A stretch of 35,487 bases of DNA, taken from contig JAUCGA010000057.1 of NCBI GenBank assembly GCA_030377865.1, positions 1 through 35,487 on the forward strand, given 5' to 3'. This document shows positions 15,564 to 23,982 of this stretch, piece after piece (the stretch's first letter is position 1; every line of letters starts with the position of its first letter). A program made the translations under genes and the position numbers. Under the pieces are notes generated by a model. The model was not told the origin of the DNA. It was given only the letters and a program-made list of their open reading frames with translations, and searched no databases. This stretch comes from Anaerolineales bacterium HSG25. Lineage in GTDB: Bacteria > Chloroflexota > Anaerolineae > 4572-78 > J111.

Positions 15564-16463
15564 CTACGGGCAATCACCACCACGACGACGATCTTCAGCC
15601 GCATCTTCAGTAATCTGTACAATGTCGGCGAATGGGCCATCATTACTAGAAACAACACCGATTGCCAATTTCATAAAATCTGATTGATGTGTTACCCCAT
15701 CAATATCTGTATAGGTTACGACACCTGCTTCCCTAACTGAAAATGGATAAAAAATTTGATTTTGCGAATCGAAACGCTGTTTAACTTCGCGACATATCGT
15801 ACCGGCTACTTCTGGGCTAGTGATTATAATAAAATCATTATCACTAGCCTGACCAACAAAATCATTCATAGTACCATATTCTTCAACTACACTACGTAAC
15901 ACATCAGATAAAAAGGTCAGCACTTCATTAACATTAATAGGCCCTGTAATTTCCTTGAACGCATTAATATTGCGAATACCTAAATACAATAATATCCAAG
16001 GGGCCTTTGCTTCTTTAATATCTTTTAACTGTTCCTCGATTAACTCGCTTGCTGGCAGGTTGGTAACGGGATGAGTTAACGCGGCACGTTGAGAACGACG
16101 AATAGCACCTTCGACCCGAAGCTTCAACTCCTCTATATCAAAAGGTTTGGTTATGTAATCATCCGCACCAAGCTCAAGTCCTGCAATTTTGTCACTTCGT
16201 TCATCTTTTTGAGTCAAAAAGATGACAGGAACTTGGCTTGTACGTACGTTGGCTCGTAATGTACGACAGATTTCATAGCCATCAATATCTGGTAAATTTA
16301 TATCTAAAATTGCGACATCAGGCAATTTTCGACGCACGGTTTCAAGTGCATCATTACCGCGATTAGCGACAAATACTTCATACCCTTGAGAGTCAAAATA
16401 GATGCGTAGCATCTTTGATATGTCAAGGTCATCCTCAACGACTAAAATTCGACCTTTGCTCAT
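15564..16463 (-). CDS. Response regulator with degenerate GGDEF-like output domain
   Basis: The receiver domain (1-120) has the acidic pair DD (11-12), phospho-acceptor Asp54 (AILDINLPD), Thr84 and Lys107 (ITKPFDI). The C-terminal half (about 125-290) aligns by pattern with a diguanylate cyclase: HPVTNLPASELIEEQL stands for the usual DxLTGLxNR start. The active-site GGDEF is replaced by SDNDF, so cyclase activity is unlikely. It could bind c-di-GMP, GTP or protein partners. No cognate kinase is adjacent; the kinases at 26655-32510 are candidates. It lies 82 bases downstream of the AAR-like gene in the same direction. Confidence 0.88.
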   Translation of the reverse strand: MSKGRILVVEDDLDISKMLRIYFDSQGYEVFVANRGNDALETVRRKLPDVAILDINLPDIDGYEICRTLRANVRTSQVPVIFLTQKDERSDKIAGLELGADDYITKPFDIEELKLRVEGAIRRSQRAALTHPVTNLPASELIEEQLKDIKEAKAPWILLYLGIRNINAFKEITGPINVNEVLTFLSDVLRSVVEEYGTMNDFVGQASDNDFIIITSPEVAGTICREVKQRFDSQNQIFYPFSVREAGVVTYTDIDGVTHQSDFMKLAIGVVSSNDGPFADIVQITEDAAEDRRRGGDCP

Positions 16464-16545
16464 GCTATACCTCTTTCTTGTTAGTAGTGAATTTGCCAGT
16501 AATCAAGATTTACCCCTTTCATTCTTAATGACAAAAAACATTTAT

Positions 16546-17649
16546 TTATGAATTAGCCCAATATAACTGGGCTTGTTTTTGCCGAGCGTTATGCTTTATC
16601 TGCTTTATTTGCTCATCAGTTATTGCCAACTCGGCACCACGAAAACCACTGACTTGAAATCCATGTTGAGTTGATATATTAAACATTTTTTCAACTTGGT
16701 CAAGTGCTATATTTTTGCCTAGCGTATAATTTTTATAGTGTCCCTCAAGTGCAATGGTCATTGTTTCAGCCATACAAGCAAATGCCATGTTAGAAGGTAG
16801 ACCAAAATCAAAATTAAAATTTACATTGCCCGGCACTCTAACAACTCCTCCCTCAATAACCAAAACATCATCTCTTTTTTCCATGACTTGTTTCGATACA
16901 TCTCGAGGGCGAGCAACATCACAAACAACCGCACCTGCTTTTAAGTGATTTGGTTCTATAATGCTATCAATTGCATTGGTAACGGTTAAAACCATATCAC
17001 ACTCTTGCAAGGTTTCAAAATTTGTACTAATGGTACTATTAGTGTTTCCTTGCGACAAAACAATTTGCTGAACCGATTGAAGTTTAGCAATATCACGTCC
17101 AATCAAAATAATATTTTTAACTTTAGGAGCCAACAATTGGGCACATACTTTTCCAATCGATCCCGTTGCACCAACAATAGCCGCTGTGGCTTGGTTAGGA
17201 TTAATATTCATCTGTAATGCCGCTTTATAGGTTGCATCAACTGCGACAGCTATAGTATAACTGTCACCTGTTGTTACGGGGATATCTAAATGTTTTGCAA
17301 CCGTTATCCCTGCATCACCTACAACAGAAGTAAACCCGCCTAAACCTAATACTTTTGCACCTAATTTTTGAGCTAATTTACCTGATTGGATGATTTTTTT
17401 GTAAACTATTTCTGATGGTAACGAGACCATCTGTTTGGGCGTTAAAGGACAAGCAATAAACCAACCTTCTATTTCTTTAGAAGTTAATTGAGAGGTTATA
17501 CCGGTGATATGGGAAATCTTAATAGGTGGATAGTAGCGAGAAAGTACGTCTATTGCTGATTCAGTCAATAATTTGCCTAAAATCGGATGCTTGCGTTGGA
17601 CATCGCGTTTCGGGTTGACAGGATGAATAATGAATGCAAAATTGTCCAT
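16546..17649 (-). CDS. Long-chain acyl-ACP reductase (AAR)-like dehydrogenase
   Basis: The 367-residue protein resembles cyanobacterial acyl-ACP reductase, which reduces fatty acyl-ACP to aldehyde with NADPH. Matching landmarks are LGLGGFTSVVGD (101-112), TTGDSYTIAV (126-135), the Rossmann glycine motif GATGSIG (160-166), VIEGGVV (264-270) and AFACMAETM, where Cys292 occupies the place of the catalytic, acyl-accepting cysteine. The C-terminal LEGHYKNYTLGKNI segment also fits. The N-terminal 60 residues are more divergent. It starts 40 bases after the hexapeptide-repeat gene and is probably co-transcribed with it. No ADO gene is nearby. The family assignment is good; the substrate is inferred. 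Confidence 0.8.
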   Translation of the reverse strand: MDNFAFIIHPVNPKRDVQRKHPILGKLLTESAIDVLSRYYPPIKISHITGITSQLTSKEIEGWFIACPLTPKQMVSLPSEIVYKKIIQSGKLAQKLGAKVLGLGGFTSVVGDAGITVAKHLDIPVTTGDSYTIAVAVDATYKAALQMNINPNQATAAIVGATGSIGKVCAQLLAPKVKNIILIGRDIAKLQSVQQIVLSQGNTNSTISTNFETLQECDMVLTVTNAIDSIIEPNHLKAGAVVCDVARPRDVSKQVMEKRDDVLVIEGGVVRVPGNVNFNFDFGLPSNMAFACMAETMTIALEGHYKNYTLGKNIALDQVEKMFNISTQHGFQVSGFRGAELAITDEQIKQIKHNARQKQAQLYWANS

Positions 17650-17689
17650 ACAAGTTCAAAACACCTTTTCTAAAAAAGGCGATATATCC

Positions 17690-18952
17690 TCAATGATATT
17701 TTGGAATATGTTCTGATCCAGGGTAATCATGGTGGTCACTTTCATCGTAACTAACGTTCTTAGAAAGAACAGATCTCCCTTGTTTTGCAAACAAAACCAC
17801 GTCAGAATCTATTGTTCGAGCTGGATAAAGAATATGACCAGAACCAATTCTGCAATTATGTCCTATACAACCGCCAAGAACGGGCATACTAACCTCTTCT
17901 AAACTACCTTTATGCATAACCTTTAATGGTTTAGCCAATAAATTGACATCTGTAAATGTATTACCTGCCCCAACAAAGGTGTCACGACCAACAACACTTA
18001 ATTGTAGACAGGTATTCTGCGCGACTAAAGAGTTTTCCATCAGCGTAGTTTGTAAAAGTGCGGCTCGAAATGCCATATATGAGCCATCTCCCACAACACT
18101 TAGTAGCAATTGAACACCTTGCATAATGGTAACATCGTCACCAATGACGCTAGCATTAATGACTGCTCCAGCCTCTATAGTGACATTTTTACCAATAATA
18201 GTTGGACCTTGGATTATAGCTTTTGGATCTATTCGTGTACCCTTGCCAACAATCACTAACGCTGATGATGATAAGAACTGTTTCCTTTCAACTAAAGAAC
18301 GCCACAATACTTTTAGCATAGTGGGTAAGGTATCAAGTGATTGTTCTGTTCTCGCCCCATGTGAAAAGATACCAAACGTTACATTGGCCGTAAATATGTG
18401 AACCCAATTCTCAATTGACAAGAACGCCTTCAATGGAACATTAAAAGCTAAATCTCCTCTTTCATCCGCCATATATGTTGGAACACGATAATATCCCATT
18501 TCACGTGGCTGAGTATCGATAATAAGAGGGGTTGCTTGATCATTTTCAATTTTACTTCCATCAGGATAATAAAACAAATCAGCAACGAATAATCCATCTT
18601 GTAGACGAATACCCGTTTGGAGGGGAACTGCATGAGCTACAATAGCTTTATCATCTTCAGAAAAGGCTATTTGTGCCGCCTTGCCAAATTGACGCGCTTT
18701 TTCTATAAAATCCTTAAAGAGAAACTCATCAAAGAAAAGATTATCTCGATAAACAAGCAATTCGTCAGATAGAATTTGTTGTGGAAATGAGGGTATTTCT
18801 TCTAACGAACTACACTCTAACTCTTCATGACAATATGGGCTAAGTACATCACGCTGATAAAGCCAAAGAGGCTTATTCATAATACGTAAATCTCGAGCCG
18901 GTTCATTGAAGGGGGGAATAAGTGTTTTATCCCTGATAATAATTTTCTTCAT
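17690..18952 (-). CDS. Left-handed beta-helix (hexapeptide-repeat) protein, GlmU-C-like
   Basis: A 420-residue protein. Residues about 240-400 show hexapeptide repeats ([LIV]-G-x4 pattern: IVGKGTRIDPKAIIQGPTII, IGKNVTIEAGAVI), as in GlmU C-terminal acyltransferase and related sugar-nucleotide enzymes. The N-terminal half (1-235) has no signature I can name; it lacks the nucleotidyltransferase G-x-G-T-R-x-K loop. An acyl- or acetyl-transferase or a scaffold role is possible. It is the first gene of the cluster read before the AAR-like gene. A strong terminator separates it from the upstream hydrolase. Confidence 0.75.
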   Translation of the reverse strand: MKKIIIRDKTLIPPFNEPARDLRIMNKPLWLYQRDVLSPYCHEELECSSLEEIPSFPQQILSDELLVYRDNLFFDEFLFKDFIEKARQFGKAAQIAFSEDDKAIVAHAVPLQTGIRLQDGLFVADLFYYPDGSKIENDQATPLIIDTQPREMGYYRVPTYMADERGDLAFNVPLKAFLSIENWVHIFTANVTFGIFSHGARTEQSLDTLPTMLKVLWRSLVERKQFLSSSALVIVGKGTRIDPKAIIQGPTIIGKNVTIEAGAVINASVIGDDVTIMQGVQLLLSVVGDGSYMAFRAALLQTTLMENSLVAQNTCLQLSVVGRDTFVGAGNTFTDVNLLAKPLKVMHKGSLEEVSMPVLGGCIGHNCRIGSGHILYPARTIDSDVVLFAKQGRSVLSKNVSYDESDHHDYPGSEHIPKYH

Positions 18953-19013
18953 ATGTTAGGGTTCAAATACTATGAAGCATTTGTATGAGTTGTTAATTTG
19001 ACAGATTTTACAT

Positions 19014-19045
19014 GTAAAAAACACTCAACTAGATGATTTGAGTGT
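19014..19045 (-). terminator. Terminator after the second alpha/beta hydrolase
   Basis: The stem ACACTCAA (19021-19028)/TTGAGTGT (19038-19045) is followed on the minus strand by TTTTT. It starts 9 bases after the stop codon of the gene at 19054. Confidence 0.85.
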
Positions 19046-19053
19046 CGTGGTTC

Positions 19054-19857
19054 TCAATTTGAGAGAGTGAACTCCCATGCGAGAAAATCAGCTAAACTGC
19101 TGTTAAATGCCTGTGGAGCGTCTAGCATGGGAAAATGTTTGCAATCTTTCATCATCTTTATTCTGGGTACCAGTGCATTTTTCATAATAACATTAGCCTG
19201 GTTTGGAGCTACGACATTGTCACCAACACCATATATTCCCATAATAGGAGTATTCGTTTTTGGTAGTTCTATACTGAGATCAGTTTGATGTAAGGAGTTA
19301 ATACTAGAGAAGAATGCTTCTAATGTGGTACTTGAAAGATCACGGGTTATCATTTGATACCAATTAGGCCAGTCTTTGACGATAAAGGGAGAAAAAAGCT
19401 TGATTCCAAGTTTTAATATTGCAGGAAGATGCCAAACAACATTTGCAACCCAAGGTCTACCTGCCAGTCTAAGAAAAATATTGAGCGAGTTACCAACAAT
19501 AGGAGAACCAACAACGATTACACGTTTCACGCGTTTGGGTTTTGTTAGAGCCAAACATACAGCTACTGTTCCTCCCATCGAATGTCCAACAATTGGTGCC
19601 GCATCAATACCTAATCTGCCCATGAATTGATCTACTAGATCAACAAAGTCTGTAATTTGGTAACTACTACGACGCTTCCCTGAATCACCAAAACCCCAAA
19701 AGTCTAAGGCGTAGCAACGATATTGACGCTTAAGTGACTCCATGGTCCTAAGCCAATACCCCCAAGATCCTAGCCAGCCGTGCAATAATATTACTGGTTG
19801 ACCTCGACCATAGGCCTCATAATGAACAATTCCTTGGTCAGTAACAATAGAACTCAC
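19054..19857 (-). CDS. Alpha/beta hydrolase, catalytic triad intact
   Basis: The 267-residue paralogue of the gene at 14645. It has HGWLGSW (26-32), LDFWGFGDSG, the nucleophile elbow GHSMG with Ser93, the acid loop GVGDNVVAP and the His loop CKHFPMLDA. Substrate is unknown; an ester, thioester or acyl substrate is compatible with the neighbouring AAR-like gene. The start is GTG (19857), since the only nearby upstream ATG is out of frame. The two hydrolases bracket the hexapeptide, AAR-like and response-regulator genes, probably after a local duplication. Confidence 0.9.
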   Translation of the reverse strand: MSSIVTDQGIVHYEAYGRGQPVILLHGWLGSWGYWLRTMESLKRQYRCYALDFWGFGDSGKRRSSYQITDFVDLVDQFMGRLGIDAAPIVGHSMGGTVAVCLALTKPKRVKRVIVVGSPIVGNSLNIFLRLAGRPWVANVVWHLPAILKLGIKLFSPFIVKDWPNWYQMITRDLSSTTLEAFFSSINSLHQTDLSIELPKTNTPIMGIYGVGDNVVAPNQANVIMKNALVPRIKMMKDCKHFPMLDAPQAFNSSLADFLAWEFTLSN

Positions 19858-20092
19858 AAATGCATCTCTATAGACGGTTGTTTTATATAAAAGGGATTTT
19901 ATAGTTGGTGTTCAGGAATGGATATTAATTAACCTGTACCTATGGCCACAGGTTGAAATCAGCGTTTAAGACGGAAAACCTGCTTGAGCAGGTTTCTTGT
20001 GTCAAGATAAGAACTCATTCTTATATAAAGACGCGCAATTTATTTAATCCCGATTCCTCAGTGCAATAACAGAAAGAAACGATTGAGGAAAA
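19858..20092 (-). other. Intergenic hairpins after the small GTPase gene
   Basis: Two hairpins are visible: AACCTGT/ACAGGTT (19931-19953) and AAACCTGC-ttga-GCAGGTTT (19976-19995). The latter has only a short T run on the minus strand, so it is a weak terminator candidate for the GTPase gene. There is no ORF. Confidence 0.4.
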
Positions 20093-20635
20093 TTACATGT
20101 CTTCTTCTGCTTGCATTTTTTCCAAGATGGAATACAGTAATTCAAGCAATACAGTCTTTACTGTCTCTTTATCACGAGCCACACAGGACAAAACTTTGGT
20201 ATCTTTTCCTACTTTTAAGGCGATTTTTATATCCTCTGGTGACCAAGCATCTGGAAGGTCTTGTTTGTTAGCGGCAATTACATAGGGAGTTGTTGCATAA
20301 CTTTTGAAGATTTCTAAAATGTGTTTAGCTTCACGGAATGTTTCAGGCCGGACACTGTCTACTAAGACGATAAAACCCAACATGCCCTCAGATAAAATCT
20401 CCCACATGAAATCGAAACGTCTTTGACCTGGTGTACCAAACAGATATAGAACCAAATCATCATCTACGGTGATACGCCCAAAATCCATAGCAACTGTTGT
20501 CTCGTTTTTGACACGCTCAGCATCACTAGATATTTTTCGTTCTGTTTTAACAACATCGATCTCACTAACACTTTGGATGAATTCAGTTTTTCCGGCACTG
20601 AAGGGACCCGTGACGACCATTTTTACGGTTTGCAT
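20093..20635 (-). CDS. Small Ras-like GTPase (Gtr/MglA/Arf-type, bacterial signalling)
   Basis: The 180-residue single-domain P-loop GTPase has G1 GPFSAGKT (10-17), a conserved Thr46 in the switch I region (NETTVAMDFG), G3 GTPGQ (67-71, with Gln71) and G4 NKQD (123-126). This type is frequent in Chloroflexota, Actinobacteria and myxobacteria, typically next to roadblock or DUF4388 genes, and acts as a polarity or signalling switch. A DUF4388 gene lies immediately upstream (112 bases). No roadblock/LC7 partner is seen. Ribosome site AGAGGTAGG. Confidence 0.9.
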   Translation of the reverse strand: MQTVKMVVTGPFSAGKTEFIQSVSEIDVVKTERKISSDAERVKNETTVAMDFGRITVDDDLVLYLFGTPGQRRFDFMWEILSEGMLGFIVLVDSVRPETFREAKHILEIFKSYATTPYVIAANKQDLPDAWSPEDIKIALKVGKDTKVLSCVARDKETVKTVLLELLYSILEKMQAEEDM

Positions 20636-20747
20636 CGAATCGACCTACCTCTAAGAGCTTTGAATATTTTAGCTATTTTGTATAGTTTGTATGAAAAGGA
20701 AATATACAGCTGATTCTGTGGAAAATTACAAAATTAGCACTTAATTA

Positions 20748-21578
20748 TTAAATACGTTTGATTCTATCAATCAACTTTGTCACCACGCTACGTTTTTCAG
20801 CAGGTGTTTGACTGGCGGCTCGGCGACCTGCACGAGTAACAGGTCGTCGTTGTTTTTTAGGTTCTAAACCTTCGGGACGAATTATCTCAACCAATCCAGC
20901 CTGTAACATCCCATAAACAATTTTACGGATTTGAAACTCATCCATTTTATTGTTTTGAGCAATCTGTTTCACCGAATTACGGGGATGAATATGAGATATA
21001 ACACGCCAATCATCTTGAGTCAGTTTGACTCCACGTAAAGGTTTATCAGTAATTTTTAATGCTATTTTACCAAGATCAGGTAATTCATCTTGGAGCCTAT
21101 CTGATTCCTGAATACGCCGGCTTCCTTCTAGGATAACATTATCCAAATTCAGGGGCATTGTTATCCGATTGCCCGAAGGAAGGGAGTTTTGTTCAAAGAA
21201 AAAATCACCTAAGTTCCAAGTGAAAAGATCATATACAATTTCAAGCATATAATCTTTGACACCTTGAACGATATCTTCTCGAGTAACCAATTTACTGTCC
21301 ATCAGATATTTTCCAACAACTTTATCAGATGAACTACTAGACTTTTTGTTTGCAACACCAGCCTGTTCTCGAGTAAGTTTACCTGTTTTCACAAGCATTG
21401 CCATCAAATATCCGCCATCACTACTATTAGTAGCATGAACCAATCGGCCTTCCTTAAAATACAGATAGGCAGAACTTCCATCTTGGCTAATATTTAGCTT
21501 GCCTGTTTTTCGAGCTAGATTAACTAGGTTTAACAACTGAGTTGTACTAAAATCTTTAAGATTTCCTTTTAAAGCCAT
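20748..21578 (-). CDS. DUF4388 (PATAN-type) domain protein
   Basis: The 276-residue protein starts with a DUF4388 domain (MALKGNLKDFSTTQLLNLV, then GKLNISQDGSSAYLYFKEGRLVHA). A middle helical part (about 85-150) contains FTWNLGDFFFEQNSLP, also typical of the family. A winged-helix-like region (about 180-240) and a basic tail (RRPVTRAGRRAA) follow. DUF4388 proteins occur in bacterial signalling with small GTPases and receiver domains; the molecular role is unproven. It has its own strong promoter and the ribosome site AGGTAGGA. Confidence 0.88.
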   Translation of the reverse strand: MALKGNLKDFSTTQLLNLVNLARKTGKLNISQDGSSAYLYFKEGRLVHATNSSDGGYLMAMLVKTGKLTREQAGVANKKSSSSSDKVVGKYLMDSKLVTREDIVQGVKDYMLEIVYDLFTWNLGDFFFEQNSLPSGNRITMPLNLDNVILEGSRRIQESDRLQDELPDLGKIALKITDKPLRGVKLTQDDWRVISHIHPRNSVKQIAQNNKMDEFQIRKIVYGMLQAGLVEIIRPEGLEPKKQRRPVTRAGRRAASQTPAEKRSVVTKLIDRIKRI

Positions 21579-21631
21579 TCCTACCTGCCATTATCAAAGG
21601 GGAACTTTGTATATTTACTAAGATTTGGCCT

Positions 21632-21660
21632 ATTATACTCGTTCATCTGCTATAAGTCAA
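21632..21660 (-). promoter_or_regulatory. Promoter of the DUF4388-GTPase pair
   Basis: On the minus strand TTGACT (21660-21655), a 17-base spacer and TATAAT (21637-21632), about 55 bases before the DUF4388 start. It is one of the best sigma-70-like promoters in the window. Confidence 0.8.
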
Positions 21661-21933
21661 TCTGAATGTAAAAGTTGCACTAGTGTTTTTTGTAAATCAT
21701 TCTTTGTTATTACAAAAGTGAATGAATTTTTAGGTAGTCCTGCATAGGTAGTGGTCAGCTACCCGCAAGTTCTAAACTTGTGGGTAGCTAACGGATCCGT
21801 ATCACTACTTCTGCACCACTACCAATTTTTATTACAGCATGTGATTGTTGGTTAAATAAATACTCTATTTAAAGACAAATAGGCTAGATACCAACTGCTT
21901 CTGCGATAATTTACAACAAAAAATAGTACAAGA
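21661..21933. other. Intergenic region with palindromic element
   Basis: There is no gene. A hairpin AGCTACCC...GGGTAGCT (21757-21789) lies within outer inverted repeats GGTAGTGGT (21747-21755) and ACCACTACC (21815-21823). The left arm contains TAGTGGTCAGCT, which is identical to part of the MITE family B terminus. It may be a degenerate or related small element. A clear target duplication was not found. Confidence 0.45.
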
Positions 21934-23238
21934 CTATTGTTTTATAGCACCCTTTGGGATGAAGTTTGCTGGCCATATTGTATGATCGTCATAAACTGCT
22001 TGCGTTAAATCAGCCCCATCTAAGTTAGAATCAGTTAAATCAGCACCTTTAAGATTGACCGAGATTAGCGTCGCATTACTTAAATCGGCACCTTGTAAGT
22101 TTGCATCTTCTAAATTGGCGGCATATAGGTTGGCACCGCGTAAGTTAGTTTGATGTAAACTGTTTCCTGAACCAATTTTAACGGTGCTTAAATCAGCCCC
22201 ACTTAAATCGGCGGCGATAAGCTGTGACCGCCATAAACTGACTCCACGTAATTTAGCTTGATGTAAATTTGCTTCGCTAAGGTTAGATTGTCCTAGACTT
22301 GAACCAGTTAAGTTGCTAAACCGCATGTCGGTATTCCTCAAATCTACTCCGCCTAAATCAACCTCTTGGAGATTGGTTTTATATAGAATAGCTTGCCGCA
22401 AATTAGCCCCAGTTAGTTTGGCGTAACTTAAATCTTGACCTGTTAAATCACGCCCTACAGAAGATTCATTGACAACTTCCCATGCTAATTTCCATTTAGG
22501 GTCTAAACGAGTGCGCCTATCAATTTTTGAGGCATACAGATTTGCCCCCCACAGTTCTGCACCACGTAAATCGGCCTGACTTAAGTCAGTCCCTGATAGC
22601 CGTACATCTCTTAAATTAGTGTCGCGTAAATCTGTTTTTGTTAAATCAAGTCCCCGTAAATCAAGCCCACTTAAATCAGCCCCTTGTAGCTTTACTTTTT
22701 GCAACGAAATACCATCAATTGTTGCTCCACCTAAAATCACATCCGACATGTCAGCCTGTGTAAGATTTACCTCGGTTAAGTCAGCACCACGTAAATCAAC
22801 ACTTGCTAAAACAGCCTGCTTCATGTCTGCTTCTCGTAAGTTTGCCCCAGCTAAAATAACATTCGTTAAGTCACTTCCTTGTAATTGGGCTTTGTATAGA
22901 TTTGCGTCCGTTAAGTCGCTATTGCTCATATCTATATCAGTTAAAACTGTATGCCTTAACTGAGCCTCACGTAAATCAAGGTTGTTTAATTCAATCTTGG
23001 GCCACGAGTTAGTGACTTTTACTCGAGCTAAATCGAGGCCTTGACATTGTGGCTGACACCATGCTACCTTACCGTAAGGAATTAATCTAGGCGACATGAT
23101 TAACAGGGCTAATAAAATCGCACCACCACATAACAGTAACATAACTAGCCCTAAAAGAAAAGCGGAGCGTTTAAGGGTATCTGTTTCGTCGATATCATCT
23201 TCAAATTCAGGGAGAGCTGGTATATTTTGACGCGCCAT
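21934..23238 (-). CDS. Membrane-anchored pentapeptide-repeat protein
   Basis: The 434-residue protein begins with an acidic cytoplasmic stretch and one transmembrane helix (about 25-48), with the repeat domain predicted outside. As in the lipoprotein at 10570, a C-x3-C motif (CQPQC, about 61-65) sits directly before the pentapeptide repeats (AxLxx), here about 35 to 40 coils' worth in two blocks. A Trp-containing insert (RLDPKWKLAWEVV) and the C-cap DDHTIWPANFI are shared with that paralogue. Role unknown. It stands alone, 355 bases away from the DUF4388 gene. Confidence 0.9.
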   Translation of the reverse strand: MARQNIPALPEFEDDIDETDTLKRSAFLLGLVMLLLCGGAILLALLIMSPRLIPYGKVAWCQPQCQGLDLARVKVTNSWPKIELNNLDLREAQLRHTVLTDIDMSNSDLTDANLYKAQLQGSDLTNVILAGANLREADMKQAVLASVDLRGADLTEVNLTQADMSDVILGGATIDGISLQKVKLQGADLSGLDLRGLDLTKTDLRDTNLRDVRLSGTDLSQADLRGAELWGANLYASKIDRRTRLDPKWKLAWEVVNESSVGRDLTGQDLSYAKLTGANLRQAILYKTNLQEVDLGGVDLRNTDMRFSNLTGSSLGQSNLSEANLHQAKLRGVSLWRSQLIAADLSGADLSTVKIGSGNSLHQTNLRGANLYAANLEDANLQGADLSNATLISVNLKGADLTDSNLDGADLTQAVYDDHTIWPANFIPKGAIKQ

Positions 23239-23348
23239 GATTGCTGGCCTTTTAAGGGAAATTAGAGTTGTTTTAAATAAATATTCTCCGTACTACTACG
23301 CAGATTAGGATAATTATTTTAACGTAGTTAAGATGGGTATTAACGTCA

Positions 23349-23377
23349 TTGAGAGAACAGTTAAAAAAGATTACACT
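23349..23377 (+). promoter_or_regulatory. Promoter of the small gene at 23430
   Basis: TTGAGA (23349-23354), a 17-base spacer and TACACT (23372-23377). It lies inside the longest possible reading frame, which argues that translation begins downstream. Confidence 0.6.
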
Positions 23378-23429
23378 GTACGTAACAATTTTACTAAACC
23401 ATCCATCTTATAACTCAGGAGAAATGATC

Positions 23430-23789
23430 ATGATTAAATCCAGATATACACAAGCTAGAGGTCTCAAAAAGGTTCATGTTAAAGAAATGGTACTTTTCGC
23501 AATTAACTACTTACCTCAACTCGATCAAGAAACACTAGAGCAGTTTTTAGAACTGGTAGACGTAGAAGATACGTATGGCTATGTCAGTGCAAGAGAACTT
23601 GCCTCAAAAATGCAGTTGATGCTTCGTCATATTCCAGAAGCCTGTCCGTACTCTCTCCAAACGTTGGCTAGTTTGTTGGATGTTCAGCTTCAAAAGCCAC
23701 GCTCGACAGCAAAACTGCTTAAGTTAGGCGTATTCGCTGGTGATTCAACGGCTAAAAGCTTTTCTCAACGTAAACATTATAAACTGTAA
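23430..23789 (+). CDS. Small hypothetical protein
   Basis: I do not recognise the family. A start at 23430 (119 residues) is preferred because AGGAGA ends about 7 bases before it; the in-frame ATG at 23424 is too close. The protein has a helical core (VHVKEMVLFAINYLPQLDQETLEQFLELVDVED) and a Lys/Arg-rich C-terminus, is soluble and has no cysteine cluster. Isolated on the plus strand between a pentapeptide gene and an insertion sequence. Good promoter and ribosome site support real expression. Confidence 0.65.
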   Translation: MIKSRYTQARGLKKVHVKEMVLFAINYLPQLDQETLEQFLELVDVEDTYGYVSARELASKMQLMLRHIPEACPYSLQTLASLLDVQLQKPRSTAKLLKLGVFAGDSTAKSFSQRKHYKL

Positions 23790-23982
23790 CCATTAACATT
23801 TGCAGGCTGACTAACTCGACTTTTGCATCGCACACAATAGGTAATGATTACTTGTTAGAGGTTGTATTATGCGATGACATGTGACAAAAAATAGGTACGA
23901 GATTGCACCTAGGCAACCCAAAGCAAACCTACGCAAAAAAGGTTGCTAGGCAGTTATCTGAACCGACAACAAGGGAAAGCAA

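Noticed and set aside
23349..23429. N-terminal extension of the small gene from a TTG codon
   Set aside because: The segment contains a good promoter, and a Shine-Dalgarno sits just before ATG 23430.
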